Positions 7,612 to 18,243 of a stretch of 35,972 nt of DNA are shown piece after piece. The position numbers were made by a program, and so were the translations under genes. The stretch spans positions 1 to 35,972 of the forward strand of contig JAURJO010000509.1 of assembly GCA_030832235.1 (NCBI GenBank), in the 5' to 3' direction. Below the pieces are notes generated by a model. That model worked only from the letters and a program-made list of their open reading frames with translations, searched no databases and was not told where the DNA came from. This stretch comes from Verrucomicrobiota bacterium (lineage in GTDB: Bacteria; Verrucomicrobiota; Verrucomicrobiia; Opitutales; Opitutaceae). Within the stretch, counting starts at the first letter, position 1; each line of letters starts with the position of its first letter.

Positions 7612-10600
7612 ATGCGCCCGCGTCTCGTCCTGTTCGCGTTCGCGGTGTGTGCCGTCCTCGCGGCGGTCGCCCGTTTATCGCTTCGCACCGGTCCGCAATT
7701 CACGGGGCTCGCAGCCGAAACGACCGGCCGCTTCACCGAAGGCGGCGGCTGGTTCCAAGGCGAACCGCTGGTCACGCACGTGCCGGTGCGCGCCTGGGGA
7801 TCCTGGAACGGTTCCGACGAGAATACCGGGTCGCTGCGTCTCGGTCCGTTTTCCGCGCCGGCGCGCCTCCGTCTCGCAGTGGGCGGCTATCCGCCCTACC
7901 CGGGCAACACCCTGCGCCTCGAACTGGCCGGCACCGCCGAGACGTTGCCGCTGAAACCGCCGGCCGTGGGCGAGCGGTGGCGGATCATCGACCAGGATCT
8001 TCCCGCGGCCTGGCGTGGACGGCCGGTCACTCTCGTCGCGATCGATGATGCGAAAGCGATCGGTTGCTGGATCGCCGTCACCGAACCCTTGCGTGGCGGG
8101 ATCGGCGACGGCCCCGCCGGACTTTGGCAAACCCTCGCGGCGTGGGCAGCCAACGGGTTGCTGCTGGGACTCGTCTGGTGCGCGGCGCTGCGCGGGCTCG
8201 CGCGGCAAAGCTGGATTCCCGCCCCGTGGTTGCCGGTCGCCGCCGCGGCGGTTGTCGCGGGCGCGGGCTATCTCGTATTCTGGGCCTACTTCGTCGGGCC
8301 CGGCACGGGCTTCGCGACCTCGCTCGCCGTGCTCGCGGCTGGCGCGTGGATCGGCCGTCGTGGCATCGATCTCACTCCGGATACCGGACGCGAGATCCGG
8401 CCCGTCGTGCTGCTCACCCTCGCGACGGGGTTGCTCCACCTTTCGCTGCTGCACCTGTTCCCCTCGTCGCTCGATTTCTACCAGCTCGCCGCGAATCGCT
8501 TCCGGCAGGAGCTGCCGACGGACAACCAATTGCCCTATGAGGCCGGCACCCGGCTGATCGCGGGGCAGCCGTTGAAGCAGACCGACACCGACTGGCTCTC
8601 GAGTGACCGGCCCCCGCTGCAGACCGGCTGGCAATTGATCACGTGGCGGACGCTCGAGGCGGCAGGTCTTGATCCGCGGGCCGCAAGTGGCACGGCGGCG
8701 GTCTGGTTTCAACTCACCTGGGTCGCCGCCGCCTTTGCGCTGCTGCGCACGCTTGGGCTCGGATCCCGCGCGGCCGCGGGTTGGACCGCGGCTCTGGGGT
8801 TTTGCGGCTTCTTCCTGCAGAACACGGTCTTCACCTGGCCCAAACTCTCCGCCGCCGCGTTCGCGTCCGGAGCGTTCGCGGTCTGGCTTGCACCGTTTCA
8901 TGCAACCGACCGCGGACGTCGCATCCTACTCGGCGCCGTGCTCGCCGGCGCCGCGTGGCTTTCGCATGGCGGCGTGGCGTTCTCGTTCCTCGCGCTGGCG
9001 CCGTGGGTGCTCTGGCGCTGCCTCCGCGGCGAGTGGCGCGACTGGCTGAAAGCGACGCTGCTTTTCGTGCTGATCGCCGCACCGTGGGTCGCGTACCAGC
9101 GCTTCTACGATCCGCCTGGCAATCGTCTGCTGAAATGGCACCTCGGCGGACAGATCGCCAAGGACGACCGCGGCGTGTGGCAAACCATCCGCGAAAATTA
9201 CGCCAAACTGACGTGGGAACAGATCCTAACGAACAAGGCGCGTAACCTCGCCCTGCAGAACGACGGCCGCGTCGCCGCCCTGCTGGAAACGACACCCGCC
9301 GCCGCGATGGACCGCCGGAATCAGGAGTTCTTCATCGCGGGCCGCGCCCTCACCTGGTGGCTATTCGGTCTGCTGTTGCTCCCGTTCGCTTGGCGCTCGC
9401 TGCGGCGGGACGAAAATCGCCCGTGGCGCCGGCTGCATCTCGCCCTCTTCGGATGGACCGCGCTCACCGTGCCCGTTTGGTGCCTCCTCATGTTCGACGG
9501 CAACCAGACCGTCATCCACCAGGGTTCGTACGCGATGATGCTGGGCGCGTTCGTGCTGCTCTCCGCCTGGTTCCATCTCGCGGCGAGCCGTTGGCTACCG
9601 GCGGTGGCGGCCGCGCAGATCTTTACTCTTCTCGCAACGTGGGCGCCAGCCAGCGGGATTGTCGGCGGAGAAATCTCCACCGTGGCGGCGATCCTCGCCG
9701 TACTCGGCGGCGCGGGGCTGATCGCCTTCGTCGCGCGCGGCTGGCGCGACCCGGCGAACGGCACGAGGACGACGGACTCGGAGCCGGCCACCGCAAGCGA
9801 CGGAGAAAAGGGCTCCTGGCGTCCGGCGCTGCCCTGGCTGGCCGCGGGCCTGGCGCTGTTGCCGGGTGTGGTCTGCGCCCGTGCCCTCGGGGATCTTTGG
9901 TGGTTCGGCGACGATTGGGACCTCCTCGATCAGATCCAGCGGATCGGCTTTGCGCGCTGGATGCTGCTGCCGTTCGCGGAAAACTTCGTGCCGCTGTTCA
10001 AGGCGCTGTGGGGGGCGTTGGTGTTCGCGGGCGGCGGCGACTACCGGCCGATGATCGCGGCGCTGTGGCTCACGCACGCGCTCAACGCCGCGCTGCTCGC
10101 GCGCACCTTGCTCGCAGCCGGCTTCGCCTCGCTGCCGGTCGCATTCGCCACGACCGTCTTCGCCGTGTCCTCGGCCAACATCGAGTCGCTCGCCTGGTCC
10201 GTCCAATGGTCCGCGCTGCTCGCGACCTCGTTCTTTCTGGCTGCCGCCGGGATTCACGCCCGGCCCGCTTTCTCGGTATGGCGTCGCCGACTCCTGCTGG
10301 CGGCATTTTCCGCCGCGAGCGCGCTGGCGTTCTCGCGTGGCGTGCTCACCGGCCTCGCGCTCGCCGCCGCGGTGCTGGTTCCCCTGGCGAGGAACGATCG
10401 CCCGTGGCGTGAGCGCTGGAGCGATGCCGTCGCGGCTGCCCTTCCCGCGCTTGCAGTCGGGGCCACGATTTTTTTCACCGCGGCCGGTAACCACCGCGCG
10501 CTGGGCGGCCACCTGGGAGAAGTCGCCGCGTTCGCGTTCTGCCATTGGTCCGTCGCCCCGCTGCACCGCCTGCTCGGCGCCGTGACATGGCACTGGCCGC

Positions 10601-11073
10601 TCATCGTGTCACTCGGCGTCGTGAAACTGGCCGTCATCGTGGCCGTGCTGCGCACCGCCACCACACCGCAACGCCGGCTGCTCGTTCTTTTTCTCCTGCT
10701 CGACCTCGGCAACGCCGCGCTGCTCGGCATCGGACGCCACCACACCGGGCTGCCCGCGGCCAACAGCGAGCGCTACTACTACACCGCGCTGCTGTGTTTC
10801 CTGCCCTTCCTCGCCCTCGCCCTGGAAAACTGGCTGGCCGCGTTCGGTCGCGGCTGCCGACCCGTCGCCGTCGTCGTGCTCGCACTCGCCTTCGTGCTCG
10901 CCGCCTGGGGCTGGCCTGCGGCCGCGGAAGGCTTCGCCCAGAGTCGCGGCCGCAACACCCGCGAACTACTGCTGCGCCGAACCGGCACGCCCGCCGAGGG
11001 CGCGGTGCCCGGCATTCCTTTTCTGCCCACGCGCCGCGCCCGTGAATTGATCGAGGCCTACGGGCTCCATTGA
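7612..11073 (+). CDS. Very large polytopic membrane protein, apparent fusion of two GT-C-like modules
   Basis: 1153 residues. TM1 covers about residues 3-20. A beta-rich extracytoplasmic domain follows (about 28-165; ARLRLAVGGYPPYPGNTLRLE), related to the N-terminal domain of the proteins at 12336 and 14171. The first polytopic module runs to about residue 710 and has DWLSSDRPPLQTGW, a DRPPL loop typical of bacterial GT-C proteins, and the FTWPK motif also present in the protein at 14171. A polar linker at about 713-735 (GTRTTDSEPATASDGEKG) leads to a second module with its own acidic first loop (WWFGDDWDLLDQ, near residue 763) and further TM helices. Length is about twice that of a single GT-C protein. 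A glycan polymerase or transferase role is inferred. An internal start for the second half is not evident. Confidence 0.78.
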   Translation: MRPRLVLFAFAVCAVLAAVARLSLRTGPQFTGLAAETTGRFTEGGGWFQGEPLVTHVPVRAWGSWNGSDENTGSLRLGPFSAPARLRLAVGGYPPYPGNTLRLELAGTAETLPLKPPAVGERWRIIDQDLPAAWRGRPVTLVAIDDAKAIGCWIAVTEPLRGGIGDGPAGLWQTLAAWAANGLLLGLVWCAALRGLARQSWIPAPWLPVAAAAVVAGAGYLVFWAYFVGPGTGFATSLAVLAAGAWIGRRGIDLTPDTGREIRPVVLLTLATGLLHLSLLHLFPSSLDFYQLAANRFRQELPTDNQLPYEAGTRLIAGQPLKQTDTDWLSSDRPPLQTGWQLITWRTLEAAGLDPRAASGTAAVWFQLTWVAAAFALLRTLGLGSRAAAGWTAALGFCGFFLQNTVFTWPKLSAAAFASGAFAVWLAPFHATDRGRRILLGAVLAGAAWLSHGGVAFSFLALAPWVLWRCLRGEWRDWLKATLLFVLIAAPWVAYQRFYDPPGNRLLKWHLGGQIAKDDRGVWQTIRENYAKLTWEQILTNKARNLALQNDGRVAALLETTPAAAMDRRNQEFFIAGRALTWWLFGLLLLPFAWRSLRRDENRPWRRLHLALFGWTALTVPVWCLLMFDGNQTVIHQGSYAMMLGAFVLLSAWFHLAASRWLPAVAAAQIFTLLATWAPASGIVGGEISTVAAILAVLGGAGLIAFVARGWRDPANGTRTTDSEPATASDGEKGSWRPALPWLAAGLALLPGVVCARALGDLWWFGDDWDLLDQIQRIGFARWMLLPFAENFVPLFKALWGALVFAGGGDYRPMIAALWLTHALNAALLARTLLAAGFASLPVAFATTVFAVSSANIESLAWSVQWSALLATSFFLAAAGIHARPAFSVWRRRLLLAAFSAASALAFSRGVLTGLALAAAVLVPLARNDRPWRERWSDAVAAALPALAVGATIFFTAAGNHRALGGHLGEVAAFAFCHWSVAPLHRLLGAVTWHWPLIVSLGVVKLAVIVAVLRTATTPQRRLLVLFLLLDLGNAALLGIGRHHTGLPAANSERYYYTALLCFLPFLALALENWLAAFGRGCRPVAVVVLALAFVLAAWGWPAAAEGFAQSRGRNTRELLLRRTGTPAEGAVPGIPFLPTRRARELIEAYGLH

Positions 11074-11082
11074 GACGTCGCC

Positions 11083-12339
11083 ATGCCGGGCCTCGCCTCA
11101 ACCACGATCCCGCTCCGCCCGCGCCTCGCGGCCTGGTGGCGCGAACCCCGGCTCAACGGCTGGGCCTTGGCGTCGCTGGCGGGACTGCTTTTCCTGCGAC
11201 GACCCGACGCTCTGCTGACGCCTCAGCTCTGGGCCGAGGACGGGAGCGTTTTTCTCCTCGGTCAGGACGCCAAGGGTTTCGCGGCGCTATTCGAGCCCTA
11301 CATGGGCTACCTGCATACCCTGCCGCGCCTCACGGCTTGGGCGGCCCACGCACTCCTCGACGCCGCGTGGTGGCCGGCGTTTTACAACGCCGTTGCCTTC
11401 GCGGTGTGGCTCGGCGTGCTCGCGCGCCTTTTCTCGTCGCGGCTCGATCTCCCGCACCGGCCGTGGCTCGCGGCAGGGGTGCTGCTCGCGGTGCAGACCC
11501 CGGAGATTCTCCTCAACCTCACCAACGCGCAATGGGCCGGCGCGCTGCTGTTGCTACAACAGTCGCTGCTTGCCCGTCCCCAAGGTACCGCGCAACGGGC
11601 CGGCGATCTCGTGCTGGTCGGACTCTTCGGGCTCACCGGACCTTTCATCATCCCGCTGCTGCCACTCTTCGCGTGGCGCTGGTGGCGCGATCGTCACGCC
11701 GATAACCTCGCCCCCCTCCTGCTGGCCGGACTTTGCGCCGCGATCCAAGGCGCGTGCCTCCACCACGCCGCGATCACGTTCGAACATCAGCACGCCCCCC
11801 TCGACACCGCCGCGGCCGTGGTCGCGCTCGCCCGCCGTCTCGTCGTCTGGCCGTTGCTGGGGCCAACCGCCGCCCGCGACCTCCCCGCGATCATCCAAGC
11901 CGGATTCGGGGCCGCCGCCTTCGGCTTCCTCGTCTGGCGCACGGTCCGGGCCAGCGCCCACCGCTCGACGCGCCTCGTGCTGCTCGGCGCGGGAGTGCTG
12001 CTCATGTCCGCGGGCTTCATCCGCATGCGGCCCGACACCTGGACCGGTGACGATCTCGCGTTCAGCGACCGCTATTTTTTCCACGCGCGGGTGATCCTTC
12101 TCTGGCTTCTGGCCTTCGAACTGGATGCGGTAGGGCGCACGACGGTCCTCATCAGCCGGCTCGCTCTGATCGCGGCTTTTTTCACCCACCTGCCCGTGTA
12201 CCGCTTTCCCGCCCCACCGGATTTCCGCTGGCGAGAACGCTGTGAACCGATCCGGCGCGGAGCGGCCGCCGATATCCCCATCCTTCCAGCTGGCTGGACG
12301 CTGCACTACCCCGGACGCCCGGCGTCAGATCCGCGATGA
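11083..12339 (+). CDS. Polytopic membrane protein, GT-C-like, paralogue of the C-terminal part of the next gene
   Basis: 418 residues with about ten TM helices. Key features are TPQLWAEDGSVFLL after TM1 (an acidic first loop), FEPYMGYLHTLPRL, and a C-terminal tail with CEPIRRGAAADIPILPAGW followed by YPGR. The following gene shows the same landmarks (TPQLWAEDGSIFLV, FEPYNGYLHLLPRL, CDAIRRG, LPEGW, YPGR), so the two are tandem paralogues, this one lacking the N-terminal beta domain. It starts 9 nt after the previous stop and ends in an ATGA overlap with the next gene. Function is probably sugar transfer or polymer assembly in the inner membrane; no named family was recognised. Confidence 0.77.
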   Translation: MPGLASTTIPLRPRLAAWWREPRLNGWALASLAGLLFLRRPDALLTPQLWAEDGSVFLLGQDAKGFAALFEPYMGYLHTLPRLTAWAAHALLDAAWWPAFYNAVAFAVWLGVLARLFSSRLDLPHRPWLAAGVLLAVQTPEILLNLTNAQWAGALLLLQQSLLARPQGTAQRAGDLVLVGLFGLTGPFIIPLLPLFAWRWWRDRHADNLAPLLLAGLCAAIQGACLHHAAITFEHQHAPLDTAAAVVALARRLVVWPLLGPTAARDLPAIIQAGFGAAAFGFLVWRTVRASAHRSTRLVLLGAGVLLMSAGFIRMRPDTWTGDDLAFSDRYFFHARVILLWLLAFELDAVGRTTVLISRLALIAAFFTHLPVYRFPAPPDFRWRERCEPIRRGAAADIPILPAGWTLHYPGRPASDPR

Positions 12340-14174
12340 ACACGTCCGGACAATTAACCCGAAGTCTCGCTGGTCGCGCCCTGCTCGCGGCGGCGCTGCT
12401 TCTGATCGCGCTGCTGGCGACAACGGGCTCGAGCTTGATTCCAGGCCCGCGGGAGCTACCTCGCGCCGATGGCGCCACGGGCCGTGCCTGGATCACCGGC
12501 GATTTCGCGCCGCCGGCGGGTTATCACGATCTTCAGGACCCGCTGCGATTGGAACGCGTGCAGCGCGCCACGTCGTTTACAGATGGCGACCGCGCGATCG
12601 GCCGCGCGGAAACCGCCTGGTTCCGAACGTCGCAGCCCGTCGTGCGGATCGCGGTCGCCGGCTACCCGGGCAACCCCGGACTCAATCTGCGCGCGGAGTT
12701 CCGCGACACCGCCGGCGCGATATCATCGATCGCGTATCGGGGCCCCGATCCACGCGAGACGTGGCACGAATGGACGCTGCCGCGTCCGGAAGGCACCATT
12801 GCGGTACGGGTCCTTGCGGAGGACAACAGCTCCGCCACGTTCGGCTGGGTCGCGTTTTCCCATCCGTACCGCGCTTGGCCGGCTTGGGTTTCCTCCTCAA
12901 TCGGCGCGTTGCGTCCGCTCGCGCTCGCCGCCCTCGCGTTTCTGCTGATCCAAACGGCGCTCGGCGGCAGCGTGGTTTTCGGCGGCGCGTCTGCGCTCCT
13001 CGGAGGAATCACGGCCGCAGCCGCACTCTTCGCGCTACGCAAGCCGTGGGCGCTGCACACGCCGCAACTCTGGGCGGAGGACGGCAGCATCTTCCTTGTG
13101 CAGGCCGAGCAACTGGGCGCGCGCGCTTGGTTTGAGCCGTACAACGGTTACCTCCACCTCCTGCCCCGCCTCGTGGCCTGGCTCGCCAACGTGACGGCGG
13201 ACGTCGCCTGGTGGCCGGCGATTTACAACGGGTGTTCCTTCGCCGTGACCCTCGCACTCTTCGCGCGGATCGCCTCGTCCCGCGTGATGCTGCCCGCCAA
13301 GCCCGCGCTCATGCTCACGTTCCCCCTCGTCGTCGGCACTGGCGAGGTCCTGATCAACCTCACCAACCTCCAGTGGATCACGGCATTCTTCCTCGTGATC
13401 CACCTCTTCCTGGAACCGCCGAAGTCGGCGGCGGCGCGAGTCTACGATCTGCTGGTCCTCGGGGTCGTCGGCTTGAACGGTCCGTTCGCCGCCATACTCG
13501 CCCCGCTCTTCGCCTGGCGCGCCTGGCGGGAGAAAAACCGGGACCATGGGCTCGCGTTCGGCGTGGTCGCCGCGTGCGCCTTCGTGCAGGGGTCACTCGC
13601 GCTGAAGGCCGGAGCCGCGCTGTACGGCGCCGGCGAACCTCTCCGACCGCTGATGTTTCTCTCGGTGCTGGGCAGCCGGCTGGTGACATGGACGTTTTTC
13701 GGTCCCGCGGCGGTCCGCGCCCTGCCCATCTGGGCGCACGCGGCCGGCGGCTCCATTTTTCTGGCGCTGCTCGTTCTACTCGCGCTCCGACCCGGGCCCG
13801 GTCGCACGGAAAAGTCCTGGCTAGCGGCGGCGCTCCTCTTGCTCACCGCCGCCTGCGCCTGGCGGGTGCGCGCCGATCTTTGGCAGGACGATAACCTGGT
13901 GAACGGCGACCGCTACTTCTTCATCCCGCGCGTGCTGGTCGCCTGGCTGGTCGTCCTCGAGTTCCGCGCGGCACACCGCGCCGTGGCCTGGACCGCACGC
14001 GGCCTGTGCGCGCTCGGCATCGCGTTGCACGTGCCCCACTTCATCATCCCTGCCCCGGAAAATTACCGTTGGACGGAAAGCTGCGACGCGATCCGACGCG
14101 GCGTGCCGGCGCAGATCAAGACCCTGCCCGAAGGCTGGTACATCGAGTACCCCGGCCGCGCCGCGAAGCGATGA
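12336..14174 (+). CDS. Polytopic membrane protein with N-terminal beta domain, GT-C-like
   Basis: 612 residues. TM1 (about 14-33) is followed by a beta-rich extracytoplasmic domain (about 40-190) containing [41 protein letters not shown] and GWVAFSHPYRAWP. The rest is a polytopic module matching the preceding 418-aa protein, with HTPQLWAEDGSIFLV and FEPYNGYLHLLPRL. The same N-terminal domain opens the next gene ([31 protein letters not shown]), so this protein is a mosaic: front end like its downstream neighbour, back end like its upstream neighbour. The start overlaps the upstream stop (ATGA) and the stop overlaps the next start (ATGA). The beta domain may bind a sugar or position an acceptor; that is inference. 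Confidence 0.78.
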   Translation: MNTSGQLTRSLAGRALLAAALLLIALLATTGSSLIPGPRELPRADGATGRAWITGDFAPPAGYHDLQDPLRLERVQRATSFTDGDRAIGRAETAWFRTSQPVVRIAVAGYPGNPGLNLRAEFRDTAGAISSIAYRGPDPRETWHEWTLPRPEGTIAVRVLAEDNSSATFGWVAFSHPYRAWPAWVSSSIGALRPLALAALAFLLIQTALGGSVVFGGASALLGGITAAAALFALRKPWALHTPQLWAEDGSIFLVQAEQLGARAWFEPYNGYLHLLPRLVAWLANVTADVAWWPAIYNGCSFAVTLALFARIASSRVMLPAKPALMLTFPLVVGTGEVLINLTNLQWITAFFLVIHLFLEPPKSAAARVYDLLVLGVVGLNGPFAAILAPLFAWRAWREKNRDHGLAFGVVAACAFVQGSLALKAGAALYGAGEPLRPLMFLSVLGSRLVTWTFFGPAAVRALPIWAHAAGGSIFLALLVLLALRPGPGRTEKSWLAAALLLLTAACAWRVRADLWQDDNLVNGDRYFFIPRVLVAWLVVLEFRAAHRAVAWTARGLCALGIALHVPHFIIPAPENYRWTESCDAIRRGVPAQIKTLPEGWYIEYPGRAAKR

Positions 14175-16440
14175 AACCGTCCGCCGTCTTCCGCGCCCTT
14201 TGGCTGGCCGGTGGGCTCGCGATTCTACTCGGCGCGCTGCGGGGGCCCATCCTCGACCTCATACCTCCGCCGCGCGGCCTGCCCCGCGCCGACGGCGCCA
14301 CCGGACGGCCCTGGGTGACGGGCGATTTCGCCGCGACCCGCGCGCTGCCGGGCATCACGGACACGCTGCGTCTGGGAAACCTCGAGGTCGCGACGTCCCA
14401 CGTTCACGGCGACGCGGATCGCGGCCGCGCCGAGACGGCCTGGTTCCGGGCGTCGAGGTCTGTCGTCTGCGTGGCGGTCGCCGGCTACACGCATCACGCC
14501 GGGATCAGCCTCCGGGCCGAATGGCGCGACGCCGCAGGCGAAATCAGCCGTGTCGATTGTCCGCTCACCGATCCGCGCGAGACATGGGCGCTGTGGGAAC
14601 TCAACCGCCCGCCGGACGCGCGGGAGCTGCGCCTGATCGCTGAGGATCGCACCGGAACGCACACGGGCTGGATCGCATTTTCCCACCCGTTCCGTTCCTG
14701 GCCGCCGGAACTGGAGTCGGCGTGGTCGCTCGCGCAGCTCGCCGCGACCTTCGCCCTCGCGCTGGTCCTGCTCTGGGGACCGGGACTGCTCGCCTGCCCC
14801 CGCGAGGCCGGAGCCGCCATCCGTTGTGTCTGGTTTCTCGGCTCCGGGCCGCTGGCGCTCGCGGCGGCGGGGGTCGGTGTCTGGTGTCTCGGACCTTGGA
14901 TTAGACCCGCCGCGACGGGCACCGTTTTCGCGACGGGACTCTGGCTGGCAGTCGGAGTCGCGGCGCGGCGGCGGGGATTCGACCTGAAGCTCGAGCCCGC
15001 CTTTGCCCGCGCCCTCGCGGTGGCGGCGTTGGTAGCGGGCGCGGTCACGGCGCGCGCGGCTTACTCCGCCGGGCCGGCGGGAGAGCTGTTCCGTGGAACG
15101 GTGTCGCGGAACTTCGCCCTCAGCGATCGGATCGACAGCCGTTTCAGTTTCTATGCGGTGCAGGCCGCGGCCAACATCCGCGGGCCCGCCGCGCCGGAGA
15201 CCGAGCGATTCTACTACCCGTGGACCTTTTTCAGCCGCGGTCCGCTCGCCGGGCTGGCGGCGATCCCGGTCGTGCTCGGCACCGGGGGTCGCCCGCCTGA
15301 CGTGCAGGCTGAACAGATCTGGACGCCGTTCGATCCGCAGGGCTTCGCGGCCTACCGCGTGACGCTGCACGTGCTTTCGGCCTCTGTCTTCGTCGCGTTT
15401 TACCTGCTGCTGCTGCCGCTCACGGGGCCGGGCTGGGCTCTCGTCGGCTGCGGACTGGCCACGCTGGCGCCGTTCGGCGTGCACGAAGTTTTGTTTACCT
15501 GGCCGAAGTGGCCGGCCACCGCCTGGCTGGCGGCCGCCTTCGCGCTTCTTCACGCGGGCCGACCGCTCCTGGCGGGCGCGGCGACAGGCGTCGGCTTTCT
15601 ATTTCATCCGCTCGTGCTGCTTTGGACCCCGTGGCTCGCCGTGGCCGCCGTGGCGCTCATACCGGGAAGGCCCGGGGTAAAGGCGGTCGCGTTAATCCGT
15701 CTCGCCGCGGCGACGGCCGCGATCGTGCTCCCGTGGATGCTCCTCGGGGCGGTGATGCCGCACCTGCCCGACACGCCCTTCGCGGGTCAGGGCGGTTTCA
15801 TGCGCTACTGGTTTCTCGCCGATTCGCAGCTCACGGATTGGCAGGGCTGGCTGCGGACGCGCTGGATGAACTTCGCGAACACCTTCGTGCCGCTGCACCT
15901 GTTCGCCGACGCGGGCTCATTTGAGCACTTCCGTTTTACTTCGGCGCACGAGCCGTCACCGGCGGTCGAGAAAACGCTCTTTCTCTGGTGGAACTCACTC
16001 CCCTTCGCGCTCGGCCTCGGCCTGTGGGTCGCGTCGACGGTGTGCGCGGTGCGCCTGCTGCGGCGCCATTTCATGGCGACCGCGGTGCTGCTGCTCGGCC
16101 CCTCCATGCTGCTCGTGGCCTACTGGGGCGGCGATCCTCTCGGATTGGTGCGGGAATGTGGGCATCCCCTTTTTCTCGCCGCGATCGGCGTAACCACCTG
16201 GGTGGCGGCCAAGGAAGGCGGCCGGCTTTCATGCCTGCTCGCCCATCCCGCGGCACCGTGGCTCCAGTTGCCGGAAACGCTCGCGATGCTCTGGCTGGCG
16301 ACGTGGGTGAACGCATCCCCCTACCCGAGGATGCACCATCAACTCGACTGGCTGGCCTTGGCAGCGCACCTCGCCTGCCTCACCGCCGCCGCGGCAATTC
16401 TGGCTCGCGCCCGCCGCGACGCGGCGGCCAGTTTTCCCCC

Positions 16441-16444
<4 letters not shown>
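14171..16444 (+). CDS. Polytopic membrane protein with N-terminal beta domain, GT-C-like
   Basis: 757 residues from the ATG at 14171, chosen because it overlaps the upstream stop (ATGA) and opens on a hydrophobic segment ([20 protein letters not shown]). The same frame is open further upstream, but that would lie inside the preceding gene. After TM1 comes the shared beta domain ([18 protein letters not shown] ... [13 protein letters not shown]). The polytopic part differs from that of the gene before it and instead recalls the first module of the 1153-aa protein: both carry FTWPK followed by a small-residue-rich helix. An extracytoplasmic loop holds [18 protein letters not shown] and [15 protein letters not shown]. 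The gene ends in an ATGA overlap with the epimerase. It is probably a membrane glycosyltransferase or polymer-assembly enzyme; no catalytic proof can be read. Confidence 0.77.
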
Positions 16445-17502
<1,058 letters not shown>

Positions 17503-17620
17503 AACACCGGGCGGCGCCCCGCGTCGGGTCCGCCGTCCGCGTTCGCCCGCGGCGCCGAAATTACTCCGCCTCCGCGCAACTCTTCGCCCCAAACGCGGTC
17601 TTCCGCTGACGCTCACTCTC

Positions 17621-18235
17621 ATGACTCGCGCCGCTTTTTTCCAGGGCCTGCTCGGCGTGATGCTCTGCCTCGCCGCCACACGGGCGGCCCGCGCCACGAG
17701 CGTCATCCCGCCCACGTTTCCCGAACTGGTCGCCGAGGCCGAGGCGATCCTCCGCGGCCGCGTGACCGACATCACCTTCCGGCGTTCATCCGCGCCCGAT
17801 GGCACGCCGGTCATCAAGACCCACGTCACCTTCGCCGTGGAACGCACCTTGAAGGGTCCGGAACGCGCAAGTGTAACCCTGGAATTCCTCGGCGGCACGA
17901 TCGGCGACGAAAGCCTCGTCGTCACGGGTCTGCCGCGCTTCGAGCTCGGTTCGACCGACTATCTTTTCGTGGAGCGCAACGGCGTTCAGTTCTGCCCGCT
18001 GGTCGCGGTTCGCCATGGCCGTTACCGCCTCCGGCGCGACGGCACCGGACGCGAGTTTGTCGCCCGCGACAATGCCGTTCCGTTGACCGACGTCAGCCAA
18101 GTCGTGCTGCCGCTCGCCACCCTGCCGGACCTGATTCGCGCCGCCAGCGTCGCCGGCGCCCTCACCCCGGCGGCCTTTGAGGCCGCCGTGATCGCCGAGT
18201 TGGCGCGAAACGTTCCCGTCGCCCGCGTGCGCTGA
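17621..18235 (+). CDS. Secreted protein of unknown function, paired with a zinc metalloprotease
   Basis: 204 residues. The N-terminus is a signal peptide (MTRAAFFQGLLGVMLCLAA, then ARATS as a likely cleavage region). The mature part starts with PPTFPELVAEAEAILRGRVTD, then HVTFAVERTLKG and VTLEFLGGTIGDESLVVTG, then RFELGSTDYLFVERNG and CPLV. I have seen this arrangement in secreted proteins encoded next to matrixin-like proteases, but I do not know a function. The metalloprotease gene starts only 8 nt after the stop, so the two are almost certainly co-transcribed, and the product could be a partner or substrate of the protease. 118 nt separate it from the epimerase, so a promoter may lie there; no clear -35/-10 pair was seen. 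No ribosome-binding motif precedes the ATG. Confidence 0.75.
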   Translation: MTRAAFFQGLLGVMLCLAATRAARATSVIPPTFPELVAEAEAILRGRVTDITFRRSSAPDGTPVIKTHVTFAVERTLKGPERASVTLEFLGGTIGDESLVVTGLPRFELGSTDYLFVERNGVQFCPLVAVRHGRYRLRRDGTGREFVARDNAVPLTDVSQVVLPLATLPDLIRAASVAGALTPAAFEAAVIAELARNVPVARVR

Positions 18236-18243
18236 TCCTCAAG

